From Verrucomicrobiales bacterium (GTDB lineage Bacteria > Verrucomicrobiota > Verrucomicrobiia > Limisphaerales > JAYPXF01), in the NCBI GenBank assembly GCA_002715965.1, contig PBAL01000076.1:1-64000 (forward strand): 64,000 nt of DNA. Reading direction: 5' to 3'. Shown here in pieces: positions 50,395 to 60,642 of this stretch. Made by a program: the position numbers and the translations under genes. A model generated the notes under the pieces. The model was not told the origin of the DNA. It did no database searches and saw only the letters and a program-made list of their open reading frames with translations. How positions within the stretch are numbered: position 1 is the first letter of the stretch; each line of letters begins with the position of its first letter.

Positions 50395-51761
50395 AACTTC
50401 ATCTTCTCCTCGTTTCACTTCTCCTCGCGATTGCAACCACCCAAGCCGCCCGCAAGGACCGGCATGTCATCCTCATCAGTGTGGATGGCTTGGCATCGTA
50501 TTACTTCGACGACCCCAAGGCGCACATGCCGACAATTCGTTCACTTGCAGAGTCCGGCGCTCGGGCCAAGCGGATGAAGTGCTCGTTCCCATCGGTGACC
50601 TGGCCGAATCACACGACCTTGGTTACCGGCGTGGAGCCGGGGACTCACGGTGTGATCGCGAACAACTACTTCGATCGCAAGACGAAGAAGACCGTGCCGT
50701 TCATTCCCGATCCTCTGTTCGACAAGCACGAGATCGTGAAGGTGCCGACGGTGTATGACGTGGCGCATCGGGCGGGCTTGAAAACGGCAGGAGTGATCTG
50801 GCCGGCTTCGCGAAACGCCAAGCATCTGGACTGGCAGCTGCCGGATGTGTTCGACCAGAAGATTTTTGAGAGCGCGAGCACGCCGAGTCTGTTGAAGGAG
50901 CTTCGCGCGAAGGGCATTCCGATCGAGAAGCAGATGGAATGGTGCAAGATGGGCAATGCCGGCAAGGCCCAGCGCGATTGGATGTATACGCGGATCGCCG
51001 AGCACATCATTACAACCCACAAGCCGAACTTCCTGGCGATTCACCTGGTGACGGTGGATTCCTTCGAACACGCGACCGGGCGCAACACGCCGGAGGCTTA
51101 CTGGGCCTGCAACGATTCGGACAACCGGGTCCGCGAGATCATCGAGGCGACCAAGCAGGCGGGGATCTATGAAAACACGGCATTCGTCGTTGCGGCAGAC
51201 CACGGTTTCATCACCTACACCAATCAGATCAAGCCGAACGTCCTGTTGCGTCAAAGAGGGCTGCTCAAGTCCGCTGGGCCACGCATTGTGGAACAAAAGG
51301 CGTACGCGCAGGTGCAGGGTGGTGCGGCAATGGTTTACATCCTTGATGAAGCGAACAAGCAGCGCATCGCGAAGCAACTGAAGAACGAGTTTAAAAAGAT
51401 CCCCGGAATGGCTGCCGTGATTGAACCGAAGGACTTTGACTCCGTCGGGCAATTGACACCAGAAGATGACCCACGCAGCCCCGACCTCTTCCTTTCCGCA
51501 AAAGACGGCTATTCGTTCTCCGGCTCGGCAAAGGGCGATGACGTGGTATCCGCAATGTCGAGTCCGAAGGGGGCGCATGGTTACCTGACCACGCATCCGT
51601 TGATGTATGCGAACTTCGTAGTCTCCGGCGCGGGTATCAAGAAAGGCGTCGTGCTGGATGAAGTCAGCAACATGGACGTCGCCCCGACGATTGCCGCAGT
51701 GCTCGGTGTGAAGATGAAGAACACGGACGGCCGCGTGCTTCGCGAGATCCTCGCGGATTAA
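50391..51761 (+). CDS. Secreted alkaline phosphatase family protein (nucleotide pyrophosphatase/phosphodiesterase-like)
   Basis: KDRHVILISVDGLASYYFDD; KCSFPSVTWPNHTTLVTGVEPGTHGVIANNYFD; AFVVAADHGF; ATG overlaps upstream stop (ATGA). Confidence 0.9.
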   Translation: MKLHLLLVSLLLAIATTQAARKDRHVILISVDGLASYYFDDPKAHMPTIRSLAESGARAKRMKCSFPSVTWPNHTTLVTGVEPGTHGVIANNYFDRKTKKTVPFIPDPLFDKHEIVKVPTVYDVAHRAGLKTAGVIWPASRNAKHLDWQLPDVFDQKIFESASTPSLLKELRAKGIPIEKQMEWCKMGNAGKAQRDWMYTRIAEHIITTHKPNFLAIHLVTVDSFEHATGRNTPEAYWACNDSDNRVREIIEATKQAGIYENTAFVVAADHGFITYTNQIKPNVLLRQRGLLKSAGPRIVEQKAYAQVQGGAAMVYILDEANKQRIAKQLKNEFKKIPGMAAVIEPKDFDSVGQLTPEDDPRSPDLFLSAKDGYSFSGSAKGDDVVSAMSSPKGAHGYLTTHPLMYANFVVSGAGIKKGVVLDEVSNMDVAPTIAAVLGVKMKNTDGRVLREILAD

Positions 51762-51909
51762 GGGAGATTACATCCAAGGATCACCAGCCAGCTTTCGATC
51801 AACTCTCTAATGAACCGCGTCATCCAAGATTGAAGAGGGCAGCCACTAGGAACCCTTACGACCCGGTCGAGCCTTGCAGTTACGGGTCAGCAAAAGACAC
51901 AATCCGCGT

Positions 51910-52584
51910 ATGGTTTCCGTTGTCATAGTGGCCGCCGGACGAGGAACGCGTATGGGTCCGAATGTGGACAAGCTGTTCCTTGAGGTGGCGGGCCGCACGA
52001 TCATCGAGCACACGTGGAGTCGCTTTGATGCATGTGCGACGGTCGATGAGATCATCCTGGTAGTGCGGGATGGGATGCAGGATGCGTTCAAGGAGATTGC
52101 TGATCAGGCGGGATTCGAGAAGCCGTATCGCATGGTGCCGGGAGGGAAGGAGCGGCAGGACTCGGTGTGGAACGGCGTTCAAGCTGCGGGCGAGAATTCA
52201 GAGGTCATTGCAATCCACGACGGCGCTCGCCCGTGTGTTACGGCGGAGATCATCAATGATTGCGTTGCAGCAGCGAGGGAGGTAGGCGCTGCAGTGGCCG
52301 CGAGTCAGGTGACGGATACGATCAAGGAAACGGAGTCTGACGAATTGATTTCGAAACACATCGATCGATCTCGTTTACGTGCGGTGCAGACGCCCCAGGT
52401 TTTCCAAGCGGAAGTCATTCGCAAGGCACTCGCGAATGTGCAGGAGCAAGGACTCCATGTGACAGATGACACGGCCGCGTGTGAAACGATCGGACAAGCT
52501 GTAAAGCTGGTTGCGAGTACCACGCCGAACCCGAAAGCAACTTCGCCCGCGGACGTTTCGTATTTGGAATTGTTGCTGAAGTAG
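51910..52584 (+). CDS. ispD: 2-C-methyl-D-erythritol 4-phosphate cytidylyltransferase
   Basis: VSVVIVAAGRGTRMGPNVDKLFLEVAGRTIIEHT; VPGGKERQDSVWNG; VIAIHDGARPCV; RAVQTPQVFQ. Confidence 0.96.
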   Translation: MVSVVIVAAGRGTRMGPNVDKLFLEVAGRTIIEHTWSRFDACATVDEIILVVRDGMQDAFKEIADQAGFEKPYRMVPGGKERQDSVWNGVQAAGENSEVIAIHDGARPCVTAEIINDCVAAAREVGAAVAASQVTDTIKETESDELISKHIDRSRLRAVQTPQVFQAEVIRKALANVQEQGLHVTDDTAACETIGQAVKLVASTTPNPKATSPADVSYLELLLK

Positions 52585-52664
52585 CTGCGGCTGGTAGCCG
52601 TTGCTTGGCGTAGACAGCCCAATACACAGTCACTGTATAGTGACGAGTGTTTCGTCCCGAGTTC

Positions 52665-55355
52665 TTACAGGTCGGATTGCAGGTAGGCGGTGATGTCGGC
52701 GAGGGTTTGGGCAGTCAGGCCGAGCATGTCGGCGGAGAACATGAGGGAGCGCTTCAGCTTCTTGATCTGCTTTATCTTGGAGCGCGGGATGGTCTGCATC
52801 TGGCCGGCCATGGATTTGATGATCACGGGATCGCCCTGCGCGATGACGATGCCGTGAACGATCTCACCGCCCTTGCCCACAAGCTCGCTGGAGCTGAATC
52901 CGTGGGCGATGTCCGCCGAGGGATCGATCAAGGAGCGAAGGATGACTTCGCGCGATTGCGTCTTGCCGAAGCTCGTGAGGTCCGGGCCGAAATCCATTCC
53001 CTGTCCGGCGATCCGGTGGCAGGTGTAACAGACGACGACAGCCAGCTTTCCGGTGTCGGGATTGCCCTTGAGTTTGAGGATCTCCTCGATGGGCGGGAGG
53101 TTGGATTTCATTGGCGGCATCTCGGGCATCAGAACTGGCGAGATGGTGACCTTGGCTGGATCGTAGAGGCCTTTGTCCTTGAGGATCTTATCGAGGCCGA
53201 GGTCTTTCCATTCGTTGTTCTTGCGATTGAAGAGCCACCACATTGCATCGCTCTTCAGGGGAAACGAGGGATTGCCAGCGAGCGCGACCATGGCATCGAC
53301 TGCGGCGCGTGATTTCACGAAGGCAATGCCGGTGAGCATCTGCTTGCGTTCGGCGAGACTGAGATCGGCTGACGCGGCGCGGGCCTTCATGCCCGCAACT
53401 GCGCTGGGGACACCGAGGCGCCAGGCAATATCGGCAAAGGAATCTTTCCACTTCGTCGGATCGCTGCCTGCGTCGCTTGCCAATGCGTTGAACAGCGCTT
53501 GTTCCTTGCCCGTGGCGCCCGTGCCCAGTGCTTCAAGATAGTGACGATCCTTGCCGTCGTAACCGCCTGCAAGAGTCTTCAGGGTGTCGCGAGATTTCTT
53601 CGCGGGCACATCGCGCAGCGCAAGCGCTGCATCGCGTCGAACGGCACTCGAATTGTCATTGGCGAGACGGCGGGCGAGGCGAGCGGGATCGTCGCCTGCA
53701 CGGCGGAGGGCGCGGAGGGCGATGAGCCGGTGCTGGGCGTTCTTGCTGCGGAGGAGTTTGTTCACTTCCTTCTTACCCTTCTCACCCAGTTGCGCCATCA
53801 GCCAGATGGCGCGGGCGGCCACGTAAGGGTTCTTGTCATTCAGAATCTTCTTCACCTGGGGCAGCACCTTGTCTCCCTGCTCTTTCAGCTTCACGAAACC
53901 GACGTGACGCGTATTCACGGCCGGACTCTTCAAGGCTGCGAGTTGTCCGGCGGTCTTGCCGTAGTCGATCTTTGCCGGACGTGACTTGAATCCCTTCGGC
54001 GCGATTCGGTAGATCGTGCCATGGACGCCGTCGTCGAGATCGGCATGGCCACCCACGCGGGGATCAAACCAATCCGTCACGTAGATTGCGCCGTCAGGCC
54101 CGACGCAGACATCGGAAGGCCGGAAGAAGGTGTGGAGTTCGTCCGAGACGCTCTTGTTGCCGCCGAGAAAGTCAGAACCGGCGAACTTGTGCTCCTTGTT
54201 CGAAGTCAGAAAGTCGAAGCGATCGAGCTTGAAGCCGGCGCCCTGCAACTGGGGTTGGTAACCGAAGACCACATTGCGACCCGCTTCACAGCTCAGCAGC
54301 AGGCCCTGCCACTTCTCACCCAGCGCTCCGTTTTCGTAGCAGGCAACTCCGGTCGGCGAACCACCGCCATAGATGTCACCCGCGGGCATAGTGCCCGGGT
54401 TTTCCTGGCGCCATTCCGCGACGGGCGTGGTTTGCCCGGGGCGCTGATCGACCCGCCATGAACGCTTGGCATCGCGCGAGGCGAAACCGGCATTGCCGTA
54501 TTCCATCACATACGCAACCCGACAGGCAGGCGGGTCGTCGTTGTCGTTTTGAAAGACATCACCGAAAGAAGTGACGGTCTGCTCGTAGCTGTTGCGGAAG
54601 TTGTGTCCGATGATCTCGACATTCGAGGCATCCGGATTCATGCGCGCCACGAAGCCGCCGATGTAGACGTGGCCGTCGTCGCTCTTCTGTCCGCCGATGG
54701 CGACGTTGTCGAAGAGCTTTTCCTTGCCGGGAACCATGCTGCGAAAACCGTACGGGCCGCCGACCTTGAACTGCCTGCCGGATTTGTCGGTGAAGAGCGC
54801 ACCGCAATTGCCTGCGCTGAAATACCATTTGCCATCGGGACCGGCGTAAACCGAATGAAGGCTGTGATCGTGATTGCGCCCGTTGAAACCGGTGAGAATC
54901 ACCTCGCGTTTGTCGCCCTTGTCGAACTTCAGGTTGCGATTGACGTCGGTGTAGACGATGAGATCGGGCGTTTGGGAAACGACGATCTTGTTGTCAAACA
55001 CCGCCACGCCCAGCGGTGCGACGAGGAACTTCTCCTGCACAAAGGTCCAGCTCTTGTCGGCCTTGCCATCTTGGTTCGTGTCTTCGATGACGACGATTCG
55101 ATCGCCTGCTTCACGGCGCCCCATGTGCCGACGATAGTTGACCCCTTCGGCCACCCAGATCCGGCCATCCTTGTCGATGTCGAGGTTGGTTGGATTCTGG
55201 AGCATCGGAGACTTCGCCCACACCGTGACTTCCAGGTTTCCGGGAACGGAAAACATTTTCGGGGGTACGAGCTCCGGCTTTTGAGCGGCTGCGTTCGCGG
55301 ATGCAACGGTCGAGGCCAACAACACAGCGCCAAGGAATTGGTTCATGATTCGCAT
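52665..55355 (-). CDS. PVC-type heme-binding CxxCH protein (dehydrogenase + HEAT + cytochrome c)
   Basis: MFSVPGNLEVTVWAKSPMLQNPTNLDIDKDGRIWVAEGVNYRRH; HEAT-like region; VVVCYTCHRIAGQGMDFGPDLTSFGKTQSREVILRSLIDPSADIAHGF. Confidence 0.93.
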   Translation of the reverse strand: MRIMNQFLGAVLLASTVASANAAAQKPELVPPKMFSVPGNLEVTVWAKSPMLQNPTNLDIDKDGRIWVAEGVNYRRHMGRREAGDRIVVIEDTNQDGKADKSWTFVQEKFLVAPLGVAVFDNKIVVSQTPDLIVYTDVNRNLKFDKGDKREVILTGFNGRNHDHSLHSVYAGPDGKWYFSAGNCGALFTDKSGRQFKVGGPYGFRSMVPGKEKLFDNVAIGGQKSDDGHVYIGGFVARMNPDASNVEIIGHNFRNSYEQTVTSFGDVFQNDNDDPPACRVAYVMEYGNAGFASRDAKRSWRVDQRPGQTTPVAEWRQENPGTMPAGDIYGGGSPTGVACYENGALGEKWQGLLLSCEAGRNVVFGYQPQLQGAGFKLDRFDFLTSNKEHKFAGSDFLGGNKSVSDELHTFFRPSDVCVGPDGAIYVTDWFDPRVGGHADLDDGVHGTIYRIAPKGFKSRPAKIDYGKTAGQLAALKSPAVNTRHVGFVKLKEQGDKVLPQVKKILNDKNPYVAARAIWLMAQLGEKGKKEVNKLLRSKNAQHRLIALRALRRAGDDPARLARRLANDNSSAVRRDAALALRDVPAKKSRDTLKTLAGGYDGKDRHYLEALGTGATGKEQALFNALASDAGSDPTKWKDSFADIAWRLGVPSAVAGMKARAASADLSLAERKQMLTGIAFVKSRAAVDAMVALAGNPSFPLKSDAMWWLFNRKNNEWKDLGLDKILKDKGLYDPAKVTISPVLMPEMPPMKSNLPPIEEILKLKGNPDTGKLAVVVCYTCHRIAGQGMDFGPDLTSFGKTQSREVILRSLIDPSADIAHGFSSSELVGKGGEIVHGIVIAQGDPVIIKSMAGQMQTIPRSKIKQIKKLKRSLMFSADMLGLTAQTLADITAYLQSDL

Positions 55356-55550
55356 GTCTGAATAGGTGACGAGAAAGCGGGAGAGTGCCTTCATTTTGCG
55401 ATTATTCAAGAGTGGGTTGTCTGGTGTCGAAACAATGGGAGCAATCCACGAATTCCCCCGTCTGACAGTGTGGACCACTTACAGATTTCTTACGCAATCC
55501 GGCTTCGCATGGCCGGGCGGCTCTGTTAGTTCTGAATTGTCCCGATTGAT

Positions 55551-56888
55551 ATGAGAACCATCGTCTTCACCATTCTGTTTGGCTGCGCGCTTCATCTCGA
55601 GGCCGCGCGCTATTCCGTCCAGGACCTCGGACTGCCGTCAGGATACGTGTTCAGCAAGGGCACGGATTTGAATGATCGTGGGGATGTCGTAGGGTGGGTG
55701 GAAACCAAGGACAATGTTTCGCGTGGATTCGTCTGGAGTTCAGGAAAGATGAAGCTGCTGAATGACGACGGGTGGCTGGAGAGCGTGGCTTCGTCGATCA
55801 ACAACAAGCGCGAAGTGGTGGGGGCGTTTCGGATTGAGGGAGCGCGGCATGCATTTCTGTATCGCTCGAACCGATTCGACGACCTGGGGCAGATCGACAA
55901 CTTCACGCGCCTAGGCAAACCGGGGAACTTCGTCGCTGGCGGGGCAATCAACGACAATTCACGGATCGTCACACGTCTGACCATTCCGGATGGAAATCAA
56001 CGCACGGCCTTCTGGCACGCCGGGGATCCGGCCTTCTTCGGTGTGCTTGACGACGGACGCATCTGCTATGGGCTGGCGATCAACAACCATGACCACATCG
56101 TGGGGCAGGTATTCGACACCAACTCGTACTCGCGTCCGTTTCTCTGGAAGGATGGCGAGTTTGTCGATCTCGGTTCACTCGGCGGCAAGCGCGCAAGCGC
56201 GACGGAGATCAATGACAACGGAACAGTGATTGGTTGGGCATTGCCGACGAATGCCGCGTTACGTGAGGCACATGCCTTTGTCTGGAGTGAGAAAGACGGA
56301 ATTCGAGATCTGGGTGGTCTGGGCGGAAAGACCAGCCGAGCGTATGGACTGAACAATGCCGGACAAATCGTTGGGTATTCCGGCACCGACAGTGGAGGAT
56401 ATGCCGCGTTTCTTTACGAGGACGGCCAGATGACGACCCTCCGCGATCTGCTGGTGGGCACCCGCTGGAAGCTCATCACCGCTTCGGCGATCAACAATCG
56501 CGGCCAGATCATCGCCTCTGCCATCCCACCGGGGGGCGGGCAAAGCAGGGCGGTCCTGCTGAACCCGGCCGAGCTGGGCCGCTACGTGGAGGCGACGCGT
56601 CCGCCACTGGCGAGCACGAAACTGCCGGACGTGGGCACGGTCATCCCCTTCAACCTGAGTTCATTCTCGCGGCTGGATGACGGTTCGTTCCGGCTGGGAT
56701 TCAGTGGTCTGGTCGGCGCGCAATACATGATTGAAGTTTCCACCACGCTGAACACCTGGGAGCGAATCGGCTTTGCAAAGCGCGAAAACGGGGAATTTGT
56801 CTTCACGGATCAGAACGCATCCCGCTCCAAGCTCTGCTTTTACCGCGCCGTACTGGTCCTCCCACCCGCCGGAATCATTGCCCGCTGA
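55551..56888 (+). CDS. HAF repeat-containing extracellular protein
   Basis: Repeated LNDRGDVVGW, INNKREVVGAF, INDNGTVIGWA, LNNAGQIVGYS motifs; C-terminal YMIEVSTTLNTWERIGF...FYRAV domain. Confidence 0.88.
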   Translation: MRTIVFTILFGCALHLEAARYSVQDLGLPSGYVFSKGTDLNDRGDVVGWVETKDNVSRGFVWSSGKMKLLNDDGWLESVASSINNKREVVGAFRIEGARHAFLYRSNRFDDLGQIDNFTRLGKPGNFVAGGAINDNSRIVTRLTIPDGNQRTAFWHAGDPAFFGVLDDGRICYGLAINNHDHIVGQVFDTNSYSRPFLWKDGEFVDLGSLGGKRASATEINDNGTVIGWALPTNAALREAHAFVWSEKDGIRDLGGLGGKTSRAYGLNNAGQIVGYSGTDSGGYAAFLYEDGQMTTLRDLLVGTRWKLITASAINNRGQIIASAIPPGGGQSRAVLLNPAELGRYVEATRPPLASTKLPDVGTVIPFNLSSFSRLDDGSFRLGFSGLVGAQYMIEVSTTLNTWERIGFAKRENGEFVFTDQNASRSKLCFYRAVLVLPPAGIIAR

Positions 56889-56936
56889 CAGCTTTAACTT
56901 GACGCTGGCACATCAATCGGAGTTGCATATCTGCAA

Positions 56937-57350
56937 ATGAAAAAAGTGATCTTGACCCTCGTCTGCGCCGTCACTCTCAGCACCTTGGGCACCGGGTGCA
57001 TCAACACTGTCGATGGCAGGAAGCGTGCCGCTGTGCCGTTCCGAAAGGACAAGGTCTTCAGCCGTTATCAGGTGCCCGTGCAGGACGCGGTCAACGCGGC
57101 CAAATACGTGCTGGCTTCCGAGCAGGGCGGACTTGGCGTGTTGCAAGCCGAGAACCGCATCAACGGGTCGCTCATCGCCAAGGTCAATAAGCGCACCGTG
57201 TGGGTTCGGGTTCGCGAATTGGAGCCGACCGTTTCGGAAGTCGTGACTCAGGCTCGCACGGAAGCCGGTTGGGGCGACGTCGCGCTTGCATCGGAAATCG
57301 ACAAGCAAATCGCGTTGCGCTTGCAGGTGGTCATTTCCGGGGGGCGGTAA
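56937..57350 (+). CDS. DUF3568-like lipoprotein
   Basis: Lipobox LGTGC; YQVPVQDAVNAAKYVLASEQGGL...AKVNKRTVWVRVRELEPTVSEVVTQART. Confidence 0.7.
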   Translation: MKKVILTLVCAVTLSTLGTGCINTVDGRKRAAVPFRKDKVFSRYQVPVQDAVNAAKYVLASEQGGLGVLQAENRINGSLIAKVNKRTVWVRVRELEPTVSEVVTQARTEAGWGDVALASEIDKQIALRLQVVISGGR

Positions 57351-57372
57351 ATCCAACGAAAGATGATTTCTC

Positions 57373-57397
57373 AAGCCGGGCAAACGCCCGGCTTTTT
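57373..57397 (+). terminator. Rho-independent terminator
   Basis: AAGCCGGGC-AAAC-GCCCGGCTT followed by TTT; perfect 9-bp stem. Confidence 0.92.
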
Positions 57398-58453
57398 CTA
57401 TTGTCGATAGGCAGCCGGTGGTTGAGGGACCACACCAAGCTCTACGTATTTGAATCCGCTGGCGAGCGGCTTGTAGTCACCGACGTAATCGACGCTTCGA
57501 TCAGCGGTAATGTTTTTCTCCAAGCCCAGGCACCAATAGGCCGCGTTGATGACCAGCCGGCGCAGTCCCGAGCATTGGAGGTCCCTCGCGCTTCCCATGG
57601 TTGATTGGAACACGCGAGCGGACCTGCCTTCGCTGGTTTTCCAGTGCTTGAACCACACGACTGGCAGGGAAATCTTCTTGGGATTCGATTTTCCGCCATA
57701 CTCGCGGCCGATGAGCGGCTGTCCGTAGACGAGCGCCGTGCAATCTTTGGGCAAACTCTCGCCTTCCTTGTAGGTGCGATACACGTCGGAAGGCCCCCAG
57801 ATGTCCTTCACGCCGCGAAGAATTGGATGATCTTTCATTGCTTCCACGATGTCACCCCGAGTGGAATCACGATGCCAGTTTCCGTGGTGTCCGCGAAAGG
57901 TCCCGCCGAGCAACTGACCGAAGTGCACTTGCTTGCCATCGATCTTGTAGGGCAATGGCCGGCGAAAACCGTGGTTGGCGGTTCGCAATCCGATGATTGG
58001 TTTTCCGGAGTCGAGGTATTCCACGATCCGCTTCTGTTGGTCCATCGGCAAGGTGAGGAGGCGTGGAAAGAAGATCACGAGATCGGCAGTTCTCAGGTGT
58101 TCGAGTCCGGGAATGTTGTGCGACTTGAATTCGTTCTCTTTCCGACGCTTCGGATAGACGGGCATGGTCGGGTCAACCAGGCCGTCTTCGTTTACCCCGA
58201 ACAGAACAGTGCAATTGAACCCATGACGCTCGGACAAGATGCGCGCCATCATCGGCATGGATTGTTCGCTGCGATACTCCTGGTCGGCTGCAATGAGAAT
58301 GACGTGTTTTCCCTCGCCGGGACCTGATTCACCTTCAAAAGTCAGCCAGTTGGTACTCGTCGGCACAGGATGCGCGCCGAATGCCATGGTGGATGGTAGC
58401 AGAATTGCAGCGATGAGGGTGTGAATTCTCATGTTCGTAGTGAACTGCGTCAT
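57398..58453 (-). CDS. ThuA domain-containing protein
   Basis: GKHVILIAADQEYRSEQSMPMMARILSERHGFNCTVLFG; LRTADLVIFFPRLLTLP; GLRTANHGF; HPILRGVKDIWGPSDVYRTY. Confidence 0.9.
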   Translation of the reverse strand: MTQFTTNMRIHTLIAAILLPSTMAFGAHPVPTSTNWLTFEGESGPGEGKHVILIAADQEYRSEQSMPMMARILSERHGFNCTVLFGVNEDGLVDPTMPVYPKRRKENEFKSHNIPGLEHLRTADLVIFFPRLLTLPMDQQKRIVEYLDSGKPIIGLRTANHGFRRPLPYKIDGKQVHFGQLLGGTFRGHHGNWHRDSTRGDIVEAMKDHPILRGVKDIWGPSDVYRTYKEGESLPKDCTALVYGQPLIGREYGGKSNPKKISLPVVWFKHWKTSEGRSARVFQSTMGSARDLQCSGLRRLVINAAYWCLGLEKNITADRSVDYVGDYKPLASGFKYVELGVVPQPPAAYRQ

Positions 58454-59949
58454 TCGGGCTTGGGATCGACCTTCCAACCCTTCGTGCTGATGCGACCGTA
58501 GTAAGGATAGTAGTCCCAATCGACCTCGCCACCGACAACGCGAGGATCCCGGGTTTGACGAAGGTGATCGAAGAGCTGTTCGTGAAGACGTGATTGCGCG
58601 GTGAGGTAATCGAGTTTGCCGGCGACATTGTTCATCTGATCCGGGTCTTTCTTCAGATCGTAGAGTTCCTCAGCCGGGCGCATGCCGAAGGCGAGTTCGG
58701 CCAGGCGTGCAACGCCATGTTCGTTGCGATGCTCCATCATGTACTTCTTGGTCGGTGAACTGTCGATTTCACCGTACGGAATCGAGCGGGCACAAACGGT
58801 CGCGTCCGGTGATCCCGAGGGCCAACGGGTGGGTTCGAAGTTGTAGATATACATGAACTCCTTCGTCCGGATCGCGCGGCAGGGATATCCCTTGCCTCCC
58901 TTGCGACAGCCGTCGTGGCGTTCCATGGCGATGAATGCTGAAGGACGTTTGGTGATGTCGTTGCTCGCAAAGATATCCGTCAGACTGCGAGCGATCATCA
59001 TCGAGGGTGGCTTGACGCCGGCTGCCTCGAGAAAGGTTGGGGCAAGGTCGCTCAGATTTACGAAGGCAGTTACTTCCCGTCCGGCTTGGCTGATGCCCTT
59101 CGGCCAGCGGATCGCCAGCGGTACGCGTGACCCGGCGTCATAAAGGCTGGCCTTCGCGCGAGGGAACGGCATTCCGTGATCGCTGGTGACAACGACGATG
59201 GTGTTGTCGAGCTTGCCGATGTCTTCAAGCAGGCGGATCGCACGGCCGACCTGATGATCGAAGGTCTCCACTTCCACCAGGTAATCGAGAATGTCGTTTC
59301 GAACGATATCGTTGTCCGGAAAGATCGGTGGCACGACCGCGCGACTCGGGTCCTTCCCGGTCTTTTTCCCTGCGCCGAGTTCAAAGCCGCGATGCGGTTC
59401 GCTTGTCCCCAGCCAGAAGCAGAACGGTTGTTCCTTCTTCACCTGCTTCATGAAGTCTTCAAAATTGCCGGCGTAATCGGTGTTCCGCATTGCCTTAAAA
59501 GGCGGCTTCGTTCGGCGTCGTTGAAACGCTTCGCCCGCGGGATTCACCGTGCGCCCTCCGGCCTCCAAACGTCCGGGACTCCAACCCTTGCCGGTGAATC
59601 CGATCTTGTAACCGGCCGTCTGCAAGAGTCCGGTGTAAGTCGCAAACTTCGCAGGCAATGTGCTGTGGATGTTCCCGGCCTCTTCCAGCCGCCAGATCGG
59701 CTGCCCCGTGAGGATCGCACTTCGTGACGGTCCGCAGGTTGGTGCATTGCAGAACGCATGCACGAATCGCAGGCCTTCGCGTGCCACACGATCGAAGGCC
59801 GGTGTCTTCACCACAGGATCACCATTGGCGCCGGTATGAGAGTAGGACTGATCATCGGAAATACAGAAGAGGATATTTGGCCGTTCCTCTGCCGCAGAAC
59901 GGAGTGACAGGCAAAGGGCTATTGCAGCGATGGTTGTCCAGATCTTCAT
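58450..59949 (-). CDS. Sulfatase
   Basis: ERPNILFCISDDQSYSHTGANGDP; FCNAPTCGPSRSAILTGQPIWRLEEAGNIHSTLP; VTSDHGMPFPRAKASLYDAG. Confidence 0.94.
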   Translation of the reverse strand: MKIWTTIAAIALCLSLRSAAEERPNILFCISDDQSYSHTGANGDPVVKTPAFDRVAREGLRFVHAFCNAPTCGPSRSAILTGQPIWRLEEAGNIHSTLPAKFATYTGLLQTAGYKIGFTGKGWSPGRLEAGGRTVNPAGEAFQRRRTKPPFKAMRNTDYAGNFEDFMKQVKKEQPFCFWLGTSEPHRGFELGAGKKTGKDPSRAVVPPIFPDNDIVRNDILDYLVEVETFDHQVGRAIRLLEDIGKLDNTIVVVTSDHGMPFPRAKASLYDAGSRVPLAIRWPKGISQAGREVTAFVNLSDLAPTFLEAAGVKPPSMMIARSLTDIFASNDITKRPSAFIAMERHDGCRKGGKGYPCRAIRTKEFMYIYNFEPTRWPSGSPDATVCARSIPYGEIDSSPTKKYMMEHRNEHGVARLAELAFGMRPAEELYDLKKDPDQMNNVAGKLDYLTAQSRLHEQLFDHLRQTRDPRVVGGEVDWDYYPYYGRISTKGWKVDPKPE

Positions 59950-60147
59950 GTCGTTGGTTATCGGGACCAAATAATGGGGGCAGCGCCACGCGGGATCAAT
60001 ACCCACAGATACCAATGGGAAACGCCGACGTAGTGAGAGAGGTGTGAGATGCTTGTTCGGGGTTCGCGGGCAGATCGTCACATGATCGTTGCGGATGCGA
60101 AATAGGTGAACGTAGCTACAGACACGAGACTGCAAGTGCGCTTCGGC

Positions 60148-60510
60148 TCAGCCAGTTCCTGATTCGTGCAGATCCCGTTTCTTGCTGCGGAAGTGGTCTG
60201 GAACGAAAACGGCCGCAGCCTGTCGGTTTTCAACCTCGATCTTGGGATAAACCTGGCGCAAATGAGCTTCCACAGTCCGCACGGCACTGTCGGTGATGGT
60301 GGCAATTTCCGGGTTCGTTTTGCCCATGGCGAGACAGAAGAGGACTTCGGCCTCGCGTGGGGTCAGCTGGAACTCACGTCCAAATTCATCAATCATGATC
60401 TCCAAATCGAATAATGGTTTCTCCAGCGTGAGCAACAACAGGAGTTCGCGTCGATCCCGGTCGGGTTTGAGCTGAACGTTCAGGCGTTGATCACCGCTGC
60501 CCACGGGCAA
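60148..60510 (-). CDS. LuxR-type helix-turn-helix transcriptional regulator (no receiver domain seen)
   Basis: FQLTPREAEVLFCLAMGKTNPEIATITDSAVRTVEAHLRQVYPKIEVENRQAAA. Confidence 0.88.
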   Translation of the reverse strand: MPVGSGDQRLNVQLKPDRDRRELLLLLTLEKPLFDLEIMIDEFGREFQLTPREAEVLFCLAMGKTNPEIATITDSAVRTVEAHLRQVYPKIEVENRQAAAVFVPDHFRSKKRDLHESGTG

Positions 60511-60642
60511 AATCTACGGGAATCTTTGTAGGATTTCAGCTCAGAAATACTCAGGAAGTTCCTGAAGCGTGAGCGTGGGATTTGCTCGGCTGCCGGCGAT
60601 CTATCCTTCGCTTCGTGTGATCACCAACCCGTTGATGGCGTG

